DNA of 11,175 bases, taken from NCBI GenBank assembly GCA_028683995.1, contig JAQUGU010000038.1, forward strand, positions 1-11,175. Reading direction: 5' to 3'. Positions 1 to 5,893 of this stretch are shown here, piece by piece. This stretch comes from Syntrophomonadaceae bacterium (lineage in GTDB: Bacteria; Bacillota; Syntrophomonadia; Syntrophomonadales; Syntrophomonadaceae). Position 1 is the first letter of the stretch; each line of letters starts with the position of its first letter. The translations under genes were made by a program, and so were the position numbers. The notes under the pieces were generated by a model. It saw only the letters and a program-made list of their open reading frames with translations, had not been told where the DNA came from and made no database searches.

Positions 1-449
1 CCTTCAGCTTGCAGCCTCTGATCATGCTGCTGGCAGCTTATCTCTTATCGCCCCGGGCCGCTTTTTTGAGTATGCTGGCTTACTTATTGCTGGGCTTAAT
101 CGGAATTCCGGTATTTTCCAGTCCCCCCTATGGCGGTCCTGCCTATGTACTGGTACCCAGCTTTGGTTTCCTGCTGGGATTTCCCCCCGCTGCCTGGATG
201 CAATCACGACTGATTAAAAAAGCTACCATGACAAATTTTATACTGGCAGGTCTGGTGGGAATAATTATTTATTATGCCATAGGACTACCCTACATGTACC
301 TAATCTTGAACTTTTACCTGAAAAATACTATTGATATTCTAAAAGTAATCCAGATTGGATTTATTCCCTTCATCACCCTGGATTTGGCCAAAATGGTAGT
401 AGCCGCCCTCCTGGCCCGCAAACTAAGCACTAGACTAACTGACGAGTAG
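1..449 (+). CDS. bioY: BioY biotin transporter S-component, 3' part (start lies before the window)
   Basis: BioY is the membrane substrate-binding (S) subunit of energy-coupling-factor biotin transporters. The frame is open to the window edge (first full codon at 3-5) and ends at TAG 447-449, giving about 148 visible residues. With a usual length near 180-200 residues, roughly the first 40 are missing. The TTG at 9-11 is only the first start-like codon inside the gene, not the true start. Family hallmarks seen are FSLQPLIMLLAA at the left edge, the LLGLIGIPVFSS loop, the PSFGFLLGFPPAA helix, and the C-terminal IPFITLDLAKMVVAALLARK helix, whose D and K are typical of BioY. Several strongly hydrophobic segments indicate a multi-pass inner-membrane protein. 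In many Clostridia the next gene is coaX; here about 3.5 kb of accessory DNA intervenes. Confidence 0.93.
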   Translation, partial: FSLQPLIMLLAAYLLSPRAAFLSMLAYLLLGLIGIPVFSSPPYGGPAYVLVPSFGFLLGFPPAAWMQSRLIKKATMTNFILAGLVGIIIYYAIGLPYMYLILNFYLKNTIDILKVIQIGFIPFITLDLAKMVVAALLARKLSTRLTDE

Positions 450-492
450 GTCTAATAATAAAAAAAGTGAAGGGTAAGGGGGACGCGTAATC

Positions 493-514
493 GGGCGGAC
501 CCGCGTGTCCGCCC
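493..514. repeat. Single REP-like hairpin
   Basis: A perfect 8-bp inverted repeat (GGGCGGAC / GTCCGCCC) encloses the 6-base loop CCGCGT. It matches the first hairpin of the two larger elements at 5785 and 8663 (GGGCGAAC / GTTCGCCC, loop CCGTGT). The stem difference is a compensated pair (G-C here, A-T there). It lies 44 bases past the bioY stop and lacks a T-run, so it is more likely a dispersed repeat than a terminator. The rest of the 450-667 gap shows no gene; a TATAAT at 606-611 has no convincing -35. Confidence 0.6.
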
Positions 515-667
515 TCAATATTTGAAATATATATCAATGGATTTCTCCATAGCTCCTATCAATGTGACCCTAAAACAGTACTGGGAGAATTCCTCTTATA
601 TAGCTTATAATTGGAACATGATAGAATTACCATTCTATTATGCTCTGACACGAAAAGCGGGGTGAAC

Positions 668-1020
668 ATGATGGGCAAGCTGAATAAAAAAGCCATCGGC
701 ATTACGGCATTAGTCGTCTTTCTTCTGCTCCTAACCGGTGCGCTCCGCCTGGTGAATAGTGAAAATTATCTCATCAGTATTGCTTGTGGTCCGTTGGTCT
801 TCACCATCTATATCGCGGTATGTTGTCCATCTGGATAATGTCTATTCAGCGGCGCATGATGCACAGTCACATCCGAGGCTATCTTTTGGGGACAGCCGGT
901 TTAATGCTGTTTTGGATTTTTGTAAGAACTCTGAAACACTCTCCTTTTAACCATATTGAGCCTGTGAATCGCTGGTTGTGGTACTGCTTTTACATTGCAA
1001 TGATTCTCATACCTCTTTTG
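668..1020 (+). pseudogene. Remnant of a 7TM sensor-type membrane protein (possible histidine kinase N-terminus)
   Basis: Translation probably began at ATG 668 (or 671), preceded by the SD-like GGGGTG at 659-664. The first frame gives a charged start and a transmembrane helix (MMGKLNKKAIGITALVVFLL), then hits a stop at 836-838. The protein-like reading continues in another frame from about position 817: LSIWIMSIQRRMMHSHIRGY, a hydrophobic segment, then NRWLWYCFYIAMILIPLL. This succession resembles the N-terminal 7TM region found before kinase or other output domains in Firmicutes sensor proteins; that assignment is from memory and tentative. The match is lost near 1020, and no kinase domain follows. 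Two lesions (a frameshift and loss of everything downstream) make this a pseudogene. Beyond it the DNA runs into the toxin fragment on the other strand. Confidence 0.6.
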
Positions 1021-1061
1021 AGACAGCAAGGGGCATCCACACCCGTTTTTTCGTATAAGGT

Positions 1062-1092
1062 ATATGTTTATCCGTTTCAATACTTTCTTGTT
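1062..1092. repeat. 31-bp direct repeat, copy A
   Basis: Bases 1062-1092 are identical to 3704-3734, 2642 bases away. The similarity extends a few more bases at the high-coordinate end with mismatches. On the minus strand both copies encode the same toxin residues (NKKVLKRINI), so the repeat is a segment of a yoeB coding sequence. The first differing low-side base is 1061 (T) against 3703 (A). Confidence 0.9.
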
Positions 1093-1149
1093 TTGTGTCT
1101 GCCAATAGCAATATTCTTCCCAGGCTCTTTCTTCCCACAATAACCGCAT
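1063..1149 (-). pseudogene. yoeB: YoeB/Txe-type toxin, N-terminal fragment
   Basis: The minus-strand ATG at 1149-1147 overlaps the antitoxin stop (TAATG), the usual coupling in type II toxin-antitoxin pairs. The first 29 residues include LLWEERAWEEYCYWQ followed by NKKVLKRINI, a good match to the N-terminus of the YoeB mRNA-interferase family (consensus like W.E.AWEDYLYW...DKK..KRIN.LI). After the 31-bp repeat the match stops. The open frame runs on to 901, giving an 82-residue chimera whose remainder is antisense to the sensor pseudogene. The family's catalytic residues (Glu in the middle, Arg and His-Tyr at the C-terminus) are missing, so no active toxin is expected from this piece. The missing part is found at 3595-3741. 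Confidence 0.85.
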
Positions 1150-1412
1150 TAATCTTCCTCTATCAAATCATGCTCGACAAGCTTCGCACGTCCTTCGTTA
1201 ATATCTGCGATAACTTGTTCTAAATGTTTCATATTGCTTTCAGAATAAAACGGGTCAGCAGAAACCTCAAAAGGAATACGTTTCTCTCTGGCAACCTTTT
1301 TTGCAAAAATCGTAAAAGCAGCTGTCATAGAAAGCCCCATATCAGAACAAACCTTTTCCATGCTCTTTTTTAAATCTTCATCCATACGAAAATTCACCAT
1401 TGTTTGGGCCAT
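1149..1412 (-). CDS. RelB/DinJ-family antitoxin
   Basis: An 87-residue protein of the RelB/DinJ ribbon-helix-helix antitoxin family. The start chosen is ATG 1412-1410, giving MAQTMVNFRMDEDLKKSMEK, the standard DinJ-like opening; GGAGGGAG at 1428-1421 sits 8 bases upstream. A GTG at 1421 would overlap that ribosome site. Residues 1-50 hold the DNA-binding ribbon and helices (VNFRMDEDLKK, then GLSMTAAFTIFAKKVAREKRIPFEV). The acidic C-terminal part (HLEQVIADINEGRAKLVEHDLIEED) would wrap the toxin. Family members bind their cognate toxin and repress their own promoter, and this gene has a strong promoter with a palindrome across it. Its toxin gene overlaps its stop but is truncated, so the antitoxin is an orphan as the sequence stands. 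Confidence 0.9.
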   Translation of the reverse strand: MAQTMVNFRMDEDLKKSMEKVCSDMGLSMTAAFTIFAKKVAREKRIPFEVSADPFYSESNMKHLEQVIADINEGRAKLVEHDLIEED

Positions 1413-1439
1413 AAATATCACTCCCTCCTATGCAACTTC

Positions 1440-1468
1440 AATATAGCAAGCGGTAAAGCATGTGTCAA
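1440..1468 (-). promoter_or_regulatory. Antitoxin promoter
   Basis: Read on the minus strand: TTGACA (1468-1463), 17-base spacer, TATATT (1445-1440). This is near consensus for the housekeeping sigma factor, and the start of transcription would fall about 20 bases before the antitoxin ATG. Confidence 0.8.
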
Positions 1469-1481
1469 CCAAGTGCTTTAC
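1453..1481. promoter_or_regulatory. Inverted repeat over the antitoxin -35 (candidate autorepressor operator)
   Basis: A perfect 8-bp inverted repeat, GTAAAGCA (1453-1460) and TGCTTTAC (1474-1481), flanks and covers the -35 box of the antitoxin promoter. RelB/DinJ antitoxins bind palindromes in this position, so this is the natural operator candidate. The binding itself is inferred. Confidence 0.6.
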
Positions 1482-1611
1482 AAATGCATGTAATAGTATA
1501 TGTAATTATTCTTATCTTTATCACCATTGTACTTAACATAGAGGAGCCACCCGGTCCCCATGTTATCCACGTGCAGACTTCGTCGCAACAACGCGCCATA
1601 AATCGTTTGGT

Positions 1612-1652
1612 GTCGTAAAATAACTACGGAATGCCCGTAATTTTGTTACGAC
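1612..1652. promoter_or_regulatory. Imperfect 18-bp inverted repeat upstream of the ATPase promoter
   Basis: Arms 1612-1629 and 1635-1652 pair at 15 of 18 positions around a 5-base centre; the outer ends GTCGTAA / TTACGAC and the inner CGTA pairs are perfect. It ends 5 bases before the -35 box of the ATPase gene. The position suits an operator or activator site; it could also be a structural repeat. The rest of the 1482-1611 stretch shows nothing recognisable. Confidence 0.5.
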
Positions 1653-1657
1653 ATTTG

Positions 1658-1686
1658 TTGACTTAACGCTTTGTGCTGGTTAAAAT
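1658..1686 (+). promoter_or_regulatory. Promoter of the ATPase/TOPRIM pair
   Basis: TTGACT (1658-1663), 17-base spacer, TAAAAT (1681-1686): one mismatch to consensus in each box. Transcription would begin near 1693, leaving only about 8 bases before the GTG at 1701. The message is therefore nearly leaderless or uses a start further downstream. Confidence 0.7.
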
Positions 1687-1700
1687 AATTGTGAAAGAAG

Positions 1701-2813
1701 GTGGACACTACGTTAAAGTTGTTTGAGGTTACGGGTTTTAAGAACTTTGAAAATACGATCCGATTAAATTTTTCCGACGTCCGTGATTACAAATTCAATC
1801 ATTCCTGCATCGTGAACGGCCTGCTCGGTAAGCTTATCGTTTACGGCAAAAACTCTGTCGGCAAGTCCAACCTGGGTTTGGCTCTTTTTGATATCGTCTC
1901 CCATCTAACGACAAACAATGTGACGCCAGGTTTATATGACTATTATCTGAATGTCAACAACAAGGCCGGATACGCGGAGTTTCATTATGTATTCACGTTC
2001 GATAGCGGCGAGGTAGATTACCGCTATCGTAAAAATGACAAACAGACGCTTGTTTATGAATCCGCAGCGATTGACGGTAAGCGTCTTTTCACTTACGACT
2101 ACGAGGACAGCCGCGGTGATCTAACCGGTCTTGAGGCATTGACCACGACACTGAATCTCTCTTTCCGCGGTAGCGACTCCATCCTGAAATATGCCATCAC
2201 CAATTCAGCGCTCCCGGAAGATCATCCGCTTTATCTAATGCAGCGTTTTGTGTCCCATATGCTCTGGTTCCGCAGTCTGGATGAAAACCGTTATATCGGT
2301 TACAAGGCAGACAGCAAGGATTATTATGACTTCCTTTTTCAAGGCAATATGAATATGCTTAAGGAGTTGGAGTCCTTCCTGCACGAAGCGGGGATTAAAG
2401 AAAATCTGGTTGCGAAGAAGGATGCAGACGGAACCAAGCGCCTGTACTTTGATACCAGAAACCCGTTGCCGTTTTTCAAGGTGGCATCCAGCGGTACGAA
2501 GGCGCTCTACACATTTTTCTATTGGTACAAGACCGCAGTGGACGTTTCTCTGATGTTCATTGATGAGTTTGACGCGTTCTATCACTATGAGCTGGCTGAA
2601 ACGCTTGTCGGGCTTCTGGAGCATATGCCCGGTTTCCAGACCATCCTCACTTCCCATAATACAAACCTGCTCTCCAATCGAATCATGCGCCCGGACTGCT
2701 ACTTTATTCTCACCGGAGAAAAACTTACTTCATTTGCCAATGCCACCGACCGGGAGCTTCGGGAGGGACATAATCTGGAGAAGCTCTATATGAGTGGTGA
2801 ATTCGATGGCTGA
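1701..2813 (+). CDS. AAA15/ABC-type ATPase of a putative defence pair
   Basis: A 370-residue ATPase of the OLD/AAA15 class. Visible motifs in order: an N-terminal strand module LKLFEVTGFKNFENTIRLNF; Walker A GKNSVGKSN at about residues 49-57; an ABC-signature-like SSGTKAL from about 263; Walker B LMFIDEFD with D288 and E289; and a switch histidine in TSHN (H319). The region between Walker A and the signature is the usual divergent insert. No TOPRIM or nuclease domain is fused; the next gene supplies one. The start is uncertain: the GTG at 1701 is the first in frame, but the SD-like AAGGTGG (1698-1704) overlaps it and the promoter implies a leader of about 8 bases, so TTG 1719 or a non-canonical start is possible. 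Such ATPases act as sensors or regulators of a partner effector in systems such as AbiL (AbiLi) and PARIS (AriA). Membership in either is inferred. Confidence 0.85.
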   Translation: MDTTLKLFEVTGFKNFENTIRLNFSDVRDYKFNHSCIVNGLLGKLIVYGKNSVGKSNLGLALFDIVSHLTTNNVTPGLYDYYLNVNNKAGYAEFHYVFTFDSGEVDYRYRKNDKQTLVYESAAIDGKRLFTYDYEDSRGDLTGLEALTTTLNLSFRGSDSILKYAITNSALPEDHPLYLMQRFVSHMLWFRSLDENRYIGYKADSKDYYDFLFQGNMNMLKELESFLHEAGIKENLVAKKDADGTKRLYFDTRNPLPFFKVASSGTKALYTFFYWYKTAVDVSLMFIDEFDAFYHYELAETLVGLLEHMPGFQTILTSHNTNLLSNRIMRPDCYFILTGEKLTSFANATDRELREGHNLEKLYMSGEFDG

Positions 2814-3534
2814 GAACAAACGGAAGATTCTTGTGCTGGTCGAGGGTGCAAAGACAGATGTTGTTTTGATGGAGCGGTTGCTGTCCGTTTATCAGATTGA
2901 CGTCAAATATGAAATTATTTCATACCGGACGAATATCTATACGCTTTATCACGAGTTTTTTGGGGACAACGATCCCGCTGACATGGACTTGCTCCAGATG
3001 TTGAAGTCGCGTGAACCTGATCCGGCTAAAAAAGCGCTGTTTGACGATTTCTATTCTGATATACTTCTGATATTTGATCTTGATCCGCACGATAGCGGTT
3101 TTACGTCAGAAAAGATTGATAGCATAGCGAGGTACTTTGTGGAATCCTCTGATATGGGAAAGTTATACATCAATTACCCTATGGTGGAGGCGTTCTACCA
3201 TATGGCGTCTATTCCAGATCCGGACTTTGATTCTTACCATGCTACTCTTGATGAGCTGATCGCCGGAGAATATAAGGCTCGTGTAAATCGGGAAAATCGG
3301 AATCACGATTATCGCAAGTTTGCCGCAACAAAAGAAGAATGTAATATTGTCATCGGGCAGAACATGAGCAAGGCATGGCGGCTCGTTGGCAGCGATCCAG
3401 GGTATGATCTGCTTCCGACACAAGTTGAGATGCTCGCTGCACAGTTAAATTCTATTCAGAAAGACAGGCGAGTTGCCGTGCTCAGCACCTGTGCATTTTT
3501 CATCCCGGAGTACAATCCGAAATTGATACGCTGA
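2806..3534 (+). CDS. TOPRIM-like (RloB/AbiLii- or DUF4435-like) partner protein
   Basis: A 242-residue protein. The ATG at 2806 overlaps the ATPase stop by 8 bases (ATGGCTGA), so the two are translationally coupled; GTG codons at 2794 and 2797 are alternative starts. The N-terminus KRKILVLVEGAKTDVVLMERLL has the TOPRIM-type strand followed by E13-G14. A second motif, DILLIFDLDPHD (D91, D93), fits the TOPRIM acidic pair. A third, LYINYPMVEAFYHM (about 120-133), sits where RloB-like proteins have a conserved NP...E segment. TOPRIM folds use these acidic residues to bind metal in nucleases and topoisomerases, so a nuclease effector controlled by the upstream ATPase is the best guess. The exact family could not be settled by eye; RloB/AbiLii-like and AriB-like are both possible. 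Codon use (CCG, GCG, CGT) looks like the ATPase gene and less like coaX and dusB. Confidence 0.75.
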   Translation: MAENKRKILVLVEGAKTDVVLMERLLSVYQIDVKYEIISYRTNIYTLYHEFFGDNDPADMDLLQMLKSREPDPAKKALFDDFYSDILLIFDLDPHDSGFTSEKIDSIARYFVESSDMGKLYINYPMVEAFYHMASIPDPDFDSYHATLDELIAGEYKARVNRENRNHDYRKFAATKEECNIVIGQNMSKAWRLVGSDPGYDLLPTQVEMLAAQLNSIQKDRRVAVLSTCAFFIPEYNPKLIR

Positions 3535-3594
3535 AATTTAAAGTGTTACAGGGAGATGTCAGACTGTGTGAAAATAACAGCTTCCACACCAAAT

Positions 3595-3741
3595 AATTAA
3601 CCGACCCTGCGCTTCCCCTGCTCCACCAACCATTTAAATTCCCTTTTAAAGGCTCCGGCTTTCCAATGCCTTCATAGGTATTTTTTTTGAATGTCCTTTA
3701 TCAATATGTTTATCCGTTTCAATACTTTCTTGTTCTGCGTT
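3595..3741 (-). pseudogene. yoeB: YoeB/Txe-type toxin, C-terminal fragment
   Basis: Reading the minus strand from 3741 gives TQNKKVLKRINILIKDIQKK. After a one-base slip in an 8-A run (about 3681-3688), it continues YEGIGKPEPLKGNLNGWWSR, which is the unmistakable middle of YoeB (consensus EGIGKPEPLKGN.SG.WSRRI). The last recognisable trace is CGGTTAATT, which would encode the RLI of the HRLIY motif after a small deletion. The catalytic C-terminal His-Tyr is not found. The fragment lacks the first 17 or so codons; its upstream edge is cut at the inverted-repeat element starting at 3739. It shares the 31-bp repeat with the N-terminal fragment, and the adjoining TQ codons differ only by synonymous changes (ACACAA against ACGCAG). 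Confidence 0.85.
3704..3734. repeat. 31-bp direct repeat, copy B
   Basis: Identical to 1062-1092. Here the repeat lies at the upstream end of the toxin C-terminal fragment (minus strand), whereas copy A lies at the downstream end of the N-terminal fragment. The two copies thus mark matching breakpoints in one gene. Confidence 0.9.
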
Positions 3742-3940
3742 ACGCCGGGACGTTCTTACTGTAACACAGCAAAACTCAAGAACTTGAACAAGGGGGCTCG
3801 CCGGAAAAACCGTTGGGCCTTTTTAATAGGATTCGGTATAATGGGAAAAATGTATGGATTTTTATGTGTGGTTAGACGGATAAATAACGGTTCGAGGAAT
3901 GAGCATAAGCATTGTTACACGAAGAACGTCCCGGTGTAAC
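3739..3940. repeat. 202-bp MITE-like element with 27-bp inverted ends
   Basis: The left end (3739-3765) and the reverse complement of the right end (3914-3940) agree at 24 of 27 positions. Each end is itself bounded by GTTAC...GTAAC, so each can also fold alone. Both contain the core GGGACGTTCTT, close to GGGGACGGTTCTT in the hairpin at 8630-8654 (minus strand). No coding potential is seen between the ends, and no clear target-site duplication flanks them. The left end cuts into the toxin remnant. The right end finishes one base before the coaX SD, so it would be part of the coaX leader. Confidence 0.65.
3813..3842 (+). promoter_or_regulatory. Possible coaX-dusB promoter
   Basis: TTGGGC (3813-3818), 18-base spacer, TATAAT (3837-3842). 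The -10 is perfect, the -35 moderate. It lies inside the 202-bp repeat element, 115 bases before the coaX ATG. If real, the element supplies a promoter to genes that have been separated from bioY, and the leader would carry the right-hand palindrome. Confidence 0.45.
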
Positions 3941-3957
3941 AAGAGGAGGAAAACACG

Positions 3958-4725
3958 ATGATACTGGTATTCGATGTTGGCAACACTAACATGGTGATTG
4001 GAGTTTACCAGGAAGATAAAATCCTGACTCACTGGAGGATTCGTACTGATACCCTGCGTACCTGTGATGAATATGGGATGATGATCAAGGCCCTGTTTGA
4101 TTACCAGCAAATAGAAATGAAAAAAGTAAAGGCAGTAGTAATTTCCTCAGTGGTACCCTCATTAATGCTGGAACTGGAAGGGCTAAGCCATAAGTATTTC
4201 TCCTGCCGTCCCCTGGTAATAGGCCCGGGAATCAAAACCGGACTGGCCATAAAATATGAAAACCCGCGCGAGGTAGGGGCCGACCGGGTAGTGAATGCCG
4301 TGGCTGCCTATCATAAATATGGGGGACCGCTGATTATTGTGGACTTTGGCACGGCTACCACCTTTTGCGTGGTTAATGAACAAGGAGAGTACCTGGGTGG
4401 TGCTATAGCCCCCGGAATAGCTGTAGCCAGTGACGCCCTGGTAGCCAAAGCAGCCAAACTGCCCCGAGTGGAACTGATAAAGCCCCGCAGCCTGATTGGC
4501 AGGAATACGGTGGCCAGCATGCAAGCTGGAATCATTTATGGTTTTGTCGGGCAGGTTGAGGGTATAATCAGCCGCATGAAAAAAGAAATTGAAGGCCCCT
4601 GCAAGGTAGTAGCCACAGGTGGATTGGCCCGGGTAATAGCCGAGGAAACTGATGCCATTGAAATTGTAGATGATTTTCTTACCCTGGAAGGGTTGCGCCT
4701 GATTTATGAAATTAACCGGGGGTAG
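3958..4725 (+). CDS. coaX: Type III pantothenate kinase
   Basis: CoaX phosphorylates pantothenate, the first committed step of coenzyme A synthesis, and is a cytoplasmic dimer of the ASKHA fold. The 255-residue length is typical. Motifs: the phosphate loop DVGNT (6-10) with Asp6, GADR (107-110) with the catalytic Asp109, DFGTATT (129-135), and GGAIAPG (147-153). The ATG at 3958 is preceded by AGAGGAGG (3942-3949), 8 bases away, which settles the start. The stop TAG (4723-4725) is followed almost at once by the dusB ATG, so the two are co-transcribed. In related genomes coaX usually stands close to birA and bioY; here the accessory island separates it from bioY. Type III enzymes are not subject to CoA feedback and use high levels of ATP, as known for the family. 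Confidence 0.97.
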   Translation: MILVFDVGNTNMVIGVYQEDKILTHWRIRTDTLRTCDEYGMMIKALFDYQQIEMKKVKAVVISSVVPSLMLELEGLSHKYFSCRPLVIGPGIKTGLAIKYENPREVGADRVVNAVAAYHKYGGPLIIVDFGTATTFCVVNEQGEYLGGAIAPGIAVASDALVAKAAKLPRVELIKPRSLIGRNTVASMQAGIIYGFVGQVEGIISRMKKEIEGPCKVVATGGLARVIAEETDAIEIVDDFLTLEGLRLIYEINRG

Positions 4726-4727
4726 TG

Positions 4728-5714
4728 ATGTTTAAAATAGGTCATGTAGAAATTCCCAACCGGGTAGTGGCTGCACCCATGGCCGGCGTCAGCGACCGGG
4801 CTTATCGCCATATGACCCGGTTGTTTGGCTGTGGGCTGGTATTTTCCGAGATGATTAGCGACATGGGCCTGGTTTATGGACAGGCCAAAACTCGGCAACT
4901 GGCCGAGCGCAGCGGAGATGACCAACCACTGGCCCTGCAAATTTTTGGTTCCCAGTTGGAGCCCATGGTAAAAGGTGCTCAAATCTTGGAAGAACTGGGG
5001 GCCGACCTGATAGACATAAACATGGGCTGTCCCACCCCCAAGATAGTTAAAAACGGTGAAGGGGCGGCCTTGATGCTTAACCTTCCCCAGGCCCGTGAAA
5101 TCATTGGGGAAATTGTCCGGGCAGTTCAGGTTCCGGTAACAGTTAAAATGCGCAAAGGCTGGAACGATGAGGATAAGACCTGTATTGAGCTGGCCGGAAT
5201 AGCAGAGGCGCAAGGTGCCAGTGCTGTAACCCTGCACCCCCGCAGCCGCACCCAGTTTTTCTCCGGGCAGTCCGACTGGGAAATGATTAAGATAGTTAAA
5301 GAAAATCTTACTATCCCGGTAATTGGCAATGGCGATATCTGGAGCGCTGATGATGCCCTGAAAATGGTGGAAGAGACGGGCTGTGATGCAGTTATGATAG
5401 GCCGGGCCGCCCTGGGCAACCCCTTTATATTCAAAGAAACGGTGGAATTAATAGAGCGCGGACGCCGCATTCCTCCCCCCAGCACGGAGGAGCGGATAGC
5501 TGTTGCCTATCAACACCTGGAACTGGCCTGTTCCTTTAAAGGCGAAACTGTTGCCATACGGGAGATGCGCAAACACCTGGCCTGGTACACCCGGGGCATG
5601 CGAGGCGCCGCCCGCATCCGCGAAGAAATAAACCAGGCCACCAACCGCGAACAACTCGACTCCATCTTCGACCGCCTGGTCGTGGGGAGTGAGGAGTTAG
5701 GGGTTAGGAGTTAG
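4728..5714 (+). CDS. dusB: tRNA-dihydrouridine synthase B
   Basis: DusB is an FMN enzyme that reduces specific uridines of tRNA to dihydrouridine using NADPH. The protein has 328 residues from ATG 4728; the GTG at 4725 overlaps the coaX stop and is less likely. CGGGGG inside the end of coaX serves as ribosome site. Motifs: FMN-binding APMAGVSDRAYR (16-27), the catalytic cysteine C101 in NMGCPTPKIVKNGEGAALM, KMRKGW, the phosphate-binding HPRSRTQFFSGQSDW, IGNGDIW, and MIGRAALGNPFIF, followed by the helical C-terminal domain. The last residues, GSEELGVRS, come from a heptamer repeat that has replaced the original 3' end; this probably has little effect. A dusB next to coaX and near greA/lysS is common in Clostridia. 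Confidence 0.97.
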   Translation: MFKIGHVEIPNRVVAAPMAGVSDRAYRHMTRLFGCGLVFSEMISDMGLVYGQAKTRQLAERSGDDQPLALQIFGSQLEPMVKGAQILEELGADLIDINMGCPTPKIVKNGEGAALMLNLPQAREIIGEIVRAVQVPVTVKMRKGWNDEDKTCIELAGIAEAQGASAVTLHPRSRTQFFSGQSDWEMIKIVKENLTIPVIGNGDIWSADDALKMVEETGCDAVMIGRAALGNPFIFKETVELIERGRRIPPPSTEERIAVAYQHLELACSFKGETVAIREMRKHLAWYTRGMRGAARIREEINQATNREQLDSIFDRLVVGSEELGVRS

Positions 5715-5716
5715 GG
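5689..5716. repeat. Heptamer array GT(G/T)AGG(A/G), four units
   Basis: Four head-to-tail 7-base units (GTGAGGA, GTTAGGG, GTTAGGA, GTTAGGG) run across the 3' end of dusB and supply its stop codon. A related array starts 3 bases after the stop of the HTH gene (8500-8534), and a reverse-strand trace (CTCCTCTCCTAACTTC) lies near 7584-7606. Confidence 0.75.
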
Positions 5717-5784
5717 GTGGAGGCCGCCATGTATAAGTATACTGGCATACCGTATTTCCTTCGCGAACCAGTGGTATGGCCACC

Positions 5785-5893
5785 TGTAGGGGCGAACCCG
5801 TGTGTTCGCCCAGGGTTAGCAGTTTTGTAACGCAGAGGGGAAACCAGCCCCAGGGTTTGCTCGGCAGGGCAGACACGTGGGGCTGCTCCTACG
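5785..5893. repeat. REPIN-like element, copy 1
   Basis: Starts TGTAGGGGC and ends GCTCCTACG, an imperfect version of the perfect 9-bp termini of copy 2. The first hairpin is GGGCGAAC (5790-5797) with GTTCGCCC (5804-5811), preceded by GTAG. The second is GGGCAG...CTGCTC, followed by CTAC. The middle shares GTTTTGTAACGC and CAGCCCCAG with copy 2. GTAG-plus-hairpin in inverted pairs is the known layout of REP doublets mobilised by RAYT (Y1-type) transposases. The whole 5715-6015 gap has no gene; it also holds a weak inverted repeat around 5743-5780 (GGCATACC / GGTATGGCC) and a poor promoter-like TATACT at 5976-5981. Confidence 0.7.

Noticed and set aside
1021..1061. Further remnant of a diverged yoeB beyond the N-terminal fragment (minus strand LIRKN...)
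   Set aside because: A few residues could be aligned only with several gaps; too weak to call, although it would fit the two-copy recombination model.
2235..2657. A 140-codon minus-strand frame inside the ATPase gene
   Set aside because: It is a shadow of the well-supported ATPase frame on the other strand.
3546..3580. Possible IS256-type inverted-repeat end (GATGTCAGACTGTGTGAAAA)
   Set aside because: Only a loose resemblance, no transposase fragment and no partner end in the window.
1062..3734. Plain transposon insertion into yoeB with a 31-bp target duplication
   Set aside because: The toxin halves are in the wrong order for an insertion: the C-terminal part lies upstream of the antitoxin on the minus strand. 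No transposase or terminal inverted repeats are seen.
3691..3939. An 82-codon plus-strand frame upstream of coaX
   Set aside because: It is antisense to the toxin fragment and then crosses the inverted-repeat element; it has no ribosome site or protein-like pattern.
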